NCBI GenBank assembly: GCA_041567895.1
Contig: JBFGAX010000053.1
Span: forward strand, 1-18,638
Direction of reading: 5' to 3'
Length of the DNA: 18,638 nucleotides
From: JABDOU01 sp041567895
GTDB taxonomy: Bacteria; Actinomycetota; Acidimicrobiia; Spongiisociales; SHLN01
A program made the translations under genes and the position numbers. Every line of letters begins with the position of its first letter. Positions within the stretch are counted from its first letter, which is position 1. The notes beneath the pieces are model-generated. The model did no database searches, was not told where the DNA came from, and saw nothing but the letters and a program-made list of their open reading frames with translations. This document shows positions 14,795-18,638 of this stretch, piece after piece.

Positions 14795-15268
14795 TCCCGA
14801 TGCGGCCGCTCGTGCCACCGTTAAGGCTTTGTCGGGTGCGATGGCAATGATGCCCGTGGGTGCCCCGTATCCGATGTCATCTCGAGCGGAAGCGAGTACC
14901 ACGGCGTCGACAGGATCACTTGTCTGGTCCGTGAGGAGCATCAGCCGGGTGCCGGGCGCCGTCAATGTCGGCATCTCGATCACAAGTGACAGCCAGCCCT
15001 CGGGAGGGGCGACTTCGCCGAGCACAGAGGGGATGAGAGGTGTCCCGGCGGGAAGGTCGATCCGTGCCACGAGCGGCAGGTCTGTCACAGACGGGAGAAC
15101 GCCTGCCGGAATCTCACGCCATTCGAGCTGGTCAATCACTGCGCCGGCCTCGACATCCGCGCTGAGATACGGGTGCGACGAGACCGGTGGTTGACGAAAT
15201 TCACCGTAGAGGCCGAATACGACGAGGGCGGCTGCAGCCAGGTGGCGCCACACCGGCGGATGTTTCAT
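14765..15268 (-). CDS. SAF-domain protein with N-terminal membrane anchor
   Basis: About 167 residues. A single hydrophobic segment near the N-terminus (WRHLAAAALVVFGLYG) is followed by an SAF-type beta-clip region: YLSADVEAGAVIDQLEWREI and then ARIDLPAGTPLIPSVLG, matching the usual pattern of a lead strand followed by a second 'PAGTPL' element. The remainder (LSLVIEMPTLTAPGTRLMLLT) resembles the CpaB/FlgA-like portion. Such single-TM SAF proteins are common in actinobacteria and mostly uncharacterised; some relatives act in pilus assembly. ATG 15268 is used; GTG 15277 has a TACGGT box 6 nt upstream and TTG 15301 is also open. No pilus genes are nearby. Confidence 0.7.
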   Translation of the reverse strand: MKHPPVWRHLAAAALVVFGLYGEFRQPPVSSHPYLSADVEAGAVIDQLEWREIPAGVLPSVTDLPLVARIDLPAGTPLIPSVLGEVAPPEGWLSLVIEMPTLTAPGTRLMLLTDQTSDPVDAVVLASARDDIGYGAPTGIIAIAPDKALTVARAAASGSLTVLMVPG

Positions 15269-15361
15269 CCAATACACCGCGTCACCGTATGCGAGAGCCA
15301 ATACGATGTAAATAGATTGACCAGCGGTGTCGATGAACGCTCGATGAGTAGTTCAAGCTGA

Positions 15362-15391
15362 TTGGCGTTGAACGCAGAAAGTGGTTATGTT
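15362..15391 (+). promoter_or_regulatory. Putative promoter of galU
   Basis: -35 TTGGCG (15362-15367), an 18-bp spacer and -10 TATGTT (15386-15391), one of the better sigma-70-type matches in the window. Transcription from about 15398 gives a leader of about 170 nt before galU. The roughly 290-bp stretch from the SAF gene to galU holds this promoter and the short leader ORF below; I recognise no riboswitch in it. Confidence 0.45.
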
Positions 15392-15508
15392 GGGACAAAG
15401 CTCGCAGGAAGTGCAGATACGCTGATCTGTGATATGCGGACTTTGGGACATTGGAATCAGATCGAGCTTCCAGGAGTGACGATCGAGGTACAGGAAGAAG
15501 GGGACCAC

Positions 15509-15574
15509 ATGTGTAGGGGACTACCGGTCGTTATGCGTTTGATCGATGCACGTCGGGCAGGTGATCGGCTATGA
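15509..15574 (+). CDS. Possible 21-residue leader peptide before galU
   Basis: ATG 15509 is preceded by a strong purine-rich ribosome site (AGGAAGAAGGGGA, about 4 nt spacing). The ORF encodes 21 residues starting MCRGLPVVM with five arginines, and its TGA overlaps the galU ATG as ATGA. The same frame is open further upstream to TTG 15362 (70 residues, with an ATG at 15434), so a longer protein is an alternative, though I recognise no family in it. It may couple translation into galU or act as a leader peptide. Its reality is inferred only from the ribosome site and overlap. Confidence 0.35.
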   Translation: MCRGLPVVMRLIDARRAGDRL

Positions 15575-16398
15575 CCGTTGAAGTAGCGGTCATTCCTGCC
15601 GCCGGGCGAGGTACGCGGATGCGACCTATCACGCGTGCTGTTCCAAAATCTCTCGTTCCGGTTGTCGATCGCCCTGCCGTGCAGTGGGTTGTTGAAGAGG
15701 CGGTCAGGGGAGGGGCGAACGAGATCTACATCATCGTCGATGCCGAGAGCCAGGAGCTCATCGAGCGGCACTTCAACTCGGCAGAAGAGGATCCGCTCCC
15801 TGGCCTCGAAGACGTCGAGGTCCATACCTTGATCCAACCTGCACCGCGAGGACTGGGCCACGCTGTGGGTGTTGCGGAGGAGGCAGTTGGCGGCCGGCCG
15901 TTCTATTGTCTGCTCGTCGACAATTTGTCGATCCCCGGTGAAGACGTACTGGCAGATATGGCGGCAGCACGAAATGGCGGGTCGGTTGTCTGTGTCCGTG
16001 ATCTTCCCGAGGAGTATCTGGATAGGTACGGTTTTGTAGTACCTGGTGTCGTCCACAGCGAGGCTGTACTCGAGATCTCGGGTGCCATCGAGAAGCCCGG
16101 CATCAAGCGTGCCCCTTCGAAGCTCGGCCTGGTGGGTCGATATCTTTTCTCAGCTGATATTTTCGGTGCGATCTCGGAGGCCACACCAAGCGTCGGTGGC
16201 GAGGTTCAGCTAACCGACGCGATCGACACCGTGGCAGGCGAAGGTCTGTGTCGAGCCTTCATTACACAGTTTGAGCTACTCGACGTGGGTATACCTACGT
16301 CGTACCTGGAGGCGCTGACCAAGCTTGCGATGGCACATCCCGAACACGGAGCCCGCAATGCGCAGATCATCGAGGATTCGCTGACCGAAAACCGGTAG
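15571..16398 (+). CDS. galU: UTP-glucose-1-phosphate uridylyltransferase
   Basis: Nucleotidyltransferase making UDP-glucose from UTP and glucose 1-phosphate for envelope glycans. Seen: AAGRGTRMRPITRAVPKSLVPV (nucleotide loop split at residues 10-31), Lys26, the uridine-side QPAPRGLGHAV (about 89-99), a metal-site strand LLVDN (114-118), EKPG and GLVGRYLFSADIF. Bacterial GalU usually has two acidic residues at the metal strand (DD); here the second position is Asn118. At 275 residues it is at the short end of the family. ATG 15571 has AGGTGA about 6 nt upstream. It is followed 10 bp later by moaC. Confidence 0.9.
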   Translation: MTVEVAVIPAAGRGTRMRPITRAVPKSLVPVVDRPAVQWVVEEAVRGGANEIYIIVDAESQELIERHFNSAEEDPLPGLEDVEVHTLIQPAPRGLGHAVGVAEEAVGGRPFYCLLVDNLSIPGEDVLADMAAARNGGSVVCVRDLPEEYLDRYGFVVPGVVHSEAVLEISGAIEKPGIKRAPSKLGLVGRYLFSADIFGAISEATPSVGGEVQLTDAIDTVAGEGLCRAFITQFELLDVGIPTSYLEALTKLAMAHPEHGARNAQIIEDSLTENR

Positions 16399-16401
16399 CC
16401 T
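16396..16401 (+). promoter_or_regulatory. Putative -10 box (TAGCCT) of moaC
   Basis: TAGCCT overlaps the galU stop codon (TAG) and ends 7 nt before the moaC ATG. No Shine-Dalgarno is visible, which suits a leaderless start, although read-through from galU is also likely. Confidence 0.35.
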
Positions 16402-16408
16402 CCCGGGC

Positions 16409-16894
16409 ATGGATTTGCCCCACCTGGATGAAAGCGGCGCGGCGCGCATGGTTGATGTGAGCGCCAAATCTGACACGATGAGGGAGGCGGTGGCTGAAGC
16501 TCTCGTCGAGATGTCACATGCGGTGCGAGATCAAATCATCGCGGCGGAGCTTCCCAAAGGCGACGCCGCTGCGGTAGCCCGGATCGCTGCTATCCAGGCA
16601 ACGAAGAAAACCTCGGAGCTCATACCGCTGTGCCACCCTCTTTCCATCTCGAGTGTCGAGGTCCATTTGGGTCAAGACGAATCAGGTATCCGCCTGCTCG
16701 TCACGGTCAAAACCTCCGGACCGACCGGTGTGGAGATGGAGGCACTGACCGGCGCCGCGGTTGGAGCGCTTGCTCTTTATGACATGATCAAGGGCGTCGA
16801 ACGTGGCGCACGAATCACGCATGTCCAGCTGCTCGAAAAGAGCGGCGGTCGGAGCGGTCACTGGCGCCGCGATGACTTGCGCGATGACTTGTAG
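16409..16894 (+). CDS. moaC: Cyclic pyranopterin monophosphate synthase
   Basis: Cytoplasmic enzyme of molybdenum cofactor synthesis, converting the MoaA product to cyclic pyranopterin monophosphate. The family motifs are all visible: MVDVSAK near the N-terminus, ATKKTSELIPLCHPL (65-78), TGVEMEALTGA (106-116), ALYDMIKGVERG (122-133) and KSGGRSG (144-150). Length is 161 residues, normal for MoaC, and the tail is basic then acidic. Other moa/moe genes are not in the window; in many actinobacteria moaC sits near galU and glp/moeA, so the location is conventional. Confidence 0.96.
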   Translation: MDLPHLDESGAARMVDVSAKSDTMREAVAEALVEMSHAVRDQIIAAELPKGDAAAVARIAAIQATKKTSELIPLCHPLSISSVEVHLGQDESGIRLLVTVKTSGPTGVEMEALTGAAVGALALYDMIKGVERGARITHVQLLEKSGGRSGHWRRDDLRDDL

Positions 16895-16917
16895 GCGGCC
16901 TCCTCGACTAGTAACGT
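16889..16917 (+). promoter_or_regulatory. Putative promoter of the GlpR-like gene
   Basis: -35 TTGTAG (16889-16894, overlapping the moaC stop), a 17-bp spacer and -10 TAACGT (16912-16917). A start near 16924 leaves a leader of about 20 nt containing GAGGCGGAAG before GTG 16944. Confidence 0.4.
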
Positions 16918-16943
16918 GACGCCGGATTACTGAGGCGGAAGCA

Positions 16944-17354
16944 GTGTTGACAGTAACAATCTGGGTACTCCTGCTCGGGGGTTTGTGGGGAGCGTTCGTG
17001 CTCCCTTCCTTTCTTGATTCAGGGGCCGATTCACCTGCGCGTTCAACGCGTTCATTTCAGGGCGAGATAGCAAAGCTCGCTGCGCTGAACACATACGATC
17101 CTGTCGCCAGAGCCCGCCGCGAACTTCGGGCCAGACGCCGCCGCACCGTGTCGACACTGGCTGCGCTGGCTGTCGTGACGCTTGCGTTCGCCTTATGGCG
17201 TCAGAGCTGGGCGTGGTTTGCGGTCAACGTGGTTTTCGACGCGTTTCTCATCGCCTATGTGATCAAGCTCGTCGAGATCCGCAACCGCGAGTTGTCACCC
17301 GTCATTCCATTGGCCGCGAATGAGAATCCGGTCTCAGAGGCGGTCAACGGCTGA
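16944..17354 (+). CDS. Three-TM membrane protein resembling divisome protein GlpR
   Basis: 136 residues. An N-terminal TM helix (about 3-24, ending WGAFVLPSFL) is followed by a linker of about 40 residues, a basic patch RARRELRARRRR (55-67), a TM hairpin (about 68-84 and 88-109) and a polar tail. Both the architecture and the location after galU and moaC match GlpR, the membrane receptor of the MoeA-like protein Glp in corynebacterial division. The match is by layout and short similarities only, and the protein is much shorter than corynebacterial and mycobacterial GlpR. No glp gene lies in this cluster. If not GlpR, it is an uncharacterised actinobacterial membrane protein. Confidence 0.55.
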   Translation: MLTVTIWVLLLGGLWGAFVLPSFLDSGADSPARSTRSFQGEIAKLAALNTYDPVARARRELRARRRRTVSTLAALAVVTLAFALWRQSWAWFAVNVVFDAFLIAYVIKLVEIRNRELSPVIPLAANENPVSEAVNG

Positions 17355-17407
17355 GCCGAGATCAGGTCTCGAAGCCAGTCCTTGAGTTCGTCATACGGGG
17401 GCGGCAT
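17255..17407 (-). CDS. Doubtful 50-residue ORF after the esterase
   Basis: An ATG at 17407 follows the esterase TGA after one base (TGAAATG), the geometry of translational re-initiation. The N-terminal part is plausible as an amphipathic helix (PYDELKDWLRDLISAQP), but the last 100 bp run antisense to the GlpR-like gene and the C-terminus looks like chance sequence. No family recognised. Confidence 0.15.
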   Translation of the reverse strand: MPPPYDELKDWLRDLISAQPLTASETGFSFAANGMTGDNSRLRISTSLIT

Positions 17408-17408
17408 T

Positions 17409-18140
17409 TCAGTCGGCTAGATCATCAAGGTAGAGCGGCAGCATTTCCCGCCAGGTTGGCCAGTCATGGTCATGAGTCTCGGACCAGACATCGACCCGGT
17501 TTGGGATGGATTTTTGTCCGAGGATTTGGGCCATTTTCCAGGTCTCGCCCTGATCCTCCCAGCGACCCTGGCCGGTTGCAAGCACGAAGAATCGTGACCG
17601 CAGTAGCGCGAGGTCGCTGCTCTCGTCTGCCAGCGCTGGTAGAAAATGAAGAGGTGAGCTGAAGTAGAAGTCTTCACTCCAATGACCCCCGAGCCAGGAG
17701 CTGAGGTCATACGTGCCGCTCATGCCAATTGCCGCCCGGAACACATCCGGGTGGCGACACACCGACGCCACAGCGTTGAAAGCCCCGATCGACGCCCCGG
17801 CCGCAAACAACTCGATGCCGGCGTCTCGAGAGTCTTTGCGTACTGCAGGCACTATTTCTCGATAGATCATTTCGTCGAAGCGATTTTGAAGCCACATCGA
17901 GTGCCGGGGATCGTCGCCCTGGAGCCACGATCGGCCCGCGACGCTGTCGAGGCTGAAGACCTTGATCCGTCCGCTGTCGATGAGTGGCCATAAGGCCTCG
18001 ATCAAACCGTGACGTTCGATTTCGTTTGCGTCACCTCCGGCGGTCGGAAACACCAGAACGGGCCGACCGAAGTGGCCCCAGCGCGAGAGGTGAATCCAGG
18101 CCTCGACCCGATCCGAGTACCAGCCTGTTTCTTCTTTCAC
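17409..18140 (-). CDS. Esterase family protein (COG4947-like alpha/beta hydrolase)
   Basis: 243-residue alpha/beta hydrolase without signal peptide. The pattern PVLVFPTAGGDANEIERHG, then FSLDSVAGRSW, the nucleophile motif GASIGA with Ser117, IGMSGTYDL, and a late ETHDHDWPTW with His225 as the likely catalytic histidine, fits the COG4947 esterase family. The acid is probably in GQGRWEDQGE. The physiological substrate is unknown. GTG 18140 overlaps the upstream ligase stop as GTGA, so the two are translated together; a hydrolase paired with an ATP-grasp ligase suggests making and processing of an amide- or ester-linked product (inference). Confidence 0.85.
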   Translation of the reverse strand: MKEETGWYSDRVEAWIHLSRWGHFGRPVLVFPTAGGDANEIERHGLIEALWPLIDSGRIKVFSLDSVAGRSWLQGDDPRHSMWLQNRFDEMIYREIVPAVRKDSRDAGIELFAAGASIGAFNAVASVCRHPDVFRAAIGMSGTYDLSSWLGGHWSEDFYFSSPLHFLPALADESSDLALLRSRFFVLATGQGRWEDQGETWKMAQILGQKSIPNRVDVWSETHDHDWPTWREMLPLYLDDLAD

Positions 18141-18638
18141 GCGCCGGCAAGCCGGTCGGTTTCGGTCTTGCGCCAGAACTGGATGAGCCCCCAGAAATGA
18201 TCTGTGAATTGCTCGACTTCGTGGCTCGGGAACATGCGGCCGACCTTGGCATGTACGGTCTCTCGTGCCTTTTCGCTTCCGAAATATTCCAGCGTCACGG
18301 CGTCGAGATCGGCCAGGTGGGTGGCGCAGAACTCTTCAAACCGCTCAGAGTCGAGCCTGCGGCGAGCAATCATTCCGTATTCAGTGAGTTTCTCTCGGTA
18401 CGGTCGGTCCGAGTCGGCGATCTCGAAAAATTCATCCCAGTCGAGATTCAATCGCATCGGCCGATCTGTGGCTGCACAGAACAGCGACCACCGGATTTTC
18501 GCCTTGACCAGCCATGGGACGTGATAGTGCAGAGAGGTCACCTGGGAATCGGGACAAGGATTTGCGAAGTCGATCGGATGGAACGTTCCGGCCACCCGGA
18601 GAGATTCGCAAGAGTTGAAATCCCACCCAAAGAACGTG
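18137..18638 (-). CDS. ATP-grasp-like ligase, C-terminal part (gene continues beyond window)
   Basis: The frame is open through the right edge with no stop: before the GTG at 18595 it reads TFFGWDFNSCESLRVAG, so that GTG is internal. GWDFN followed by HPIDFANPCPD looks like the metal- and phosphate-binding end of an ATP-grasp domain (the acidic residue plus Asn-Pro of the usual ExNxxP strand). It is followed by QVTSLHYHVPWLVKAKIRW and a helical tail rich in Glu and Arg. ATP-grasp enzymes ligate a carboxylate to an amine or thiol via acyl-phosphate. The N-terminal ATP-binding part is outside the window, so the call rests on this fragment. Stop overlaps the esterase GTG. Confidence 0.65.
   Translation of the reverse strand, partial: TFFGWDFNSCESLRVAGTFHPIDFANPCPDSQVTSLHYHVPWLVKAKIRWSLFCAATDRPMRLNLDWDEFFEIADSDRPYREKLTEYGMIARRRLDSERFEEFCATHLADLDAVTLEYFGSEKARETVHAKVGRMFPSHEVEQFTDHFWGLIQFWRKTETDRLAGA

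Noticed and set aside
18432..18626. Minus-strand 64-codon ORF near the right edge
   Set aside because: Overlaps the ATP-grasp-like frame, which is open to the window edge and has recognisable motifs.

Overview
This window reads as an ordinary chromosomal segment of a moderately GC-rich actinobacterium, possibly class Acidimicrobiia. That rests on the gene families present (Eis-like acetyltransferase, CtpE-like P-type ATPase, ferritin-like acyl-ACP desaturase, a GlpR-like divisome membrane protein next to galU and moaC), frequent GTG/TTG starts, and many starts with a TAnnnT -10 box only 6-9 nt upstream and no Shine-Dalgarno. The class-level placement is inference from content, not from a marker gene.

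Left edge (1-517): a minus-strand tRNA-Arg(CCU), cut by the window edge, with a highly structured leader. The whole unit (tRNA 5' part, leader hairpins, promoter region) is repeated 245 bp away as a degraded copy whose tRNA has lost its 3' part. Next comes a small minus-strand RRM RNA-binding protein (518-793).

Plus-strand block (912-7305): glpK, pgsA and plsY form a glycerol-3-phosphate to phospholipid cluster (pgsA/plsY overlap by GTGA). An ABC exporter pair follows, then a palindrome-headed acyl-ACP desaturase and a CPBP intramembrane protease. Most of this block concerns membrane lipid synthesis and export.

Minus-strand pair (7293-10961): a beta-propeller lipoprotein followed by a CtpE-like P-type ATPase. 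The ATPase has Gln where the M4 PEGL motif normally has Glu.

Middle (11040-15268): an Eis-like acetyltransferase and an alpha/beta hydrolase with overlapping stop and start (plus); uppP (minus); a threonine/serine dehydratase (plus), divergent from uppP with about 14 bp between the starts; and a single-TM SAF-domain protein (minus).

Right (15362-18638): a promoter and short leader ORF, galU, moaC and a GlpR-like three-TM protein (plus). No glp/moeA lies between them. Finally, on the minus strand, a GTGA-coupled pair enters from the right edge: the C-terminal part of an ATP-grasp-like ligase and a COG4947-type esterase.

The three convergent gene pairs overlap at their 3' ends. I saw no CRISPR array, insertion sequence, transposase or phage gene. 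The best second-look items are the tRNA-Arg repeat with its structured leader, the recurrent leaderless-start signature, the altered ATPase ion-site motif, the GlpR-like protein without Glp, and the ATP-grasp/esterase pair.
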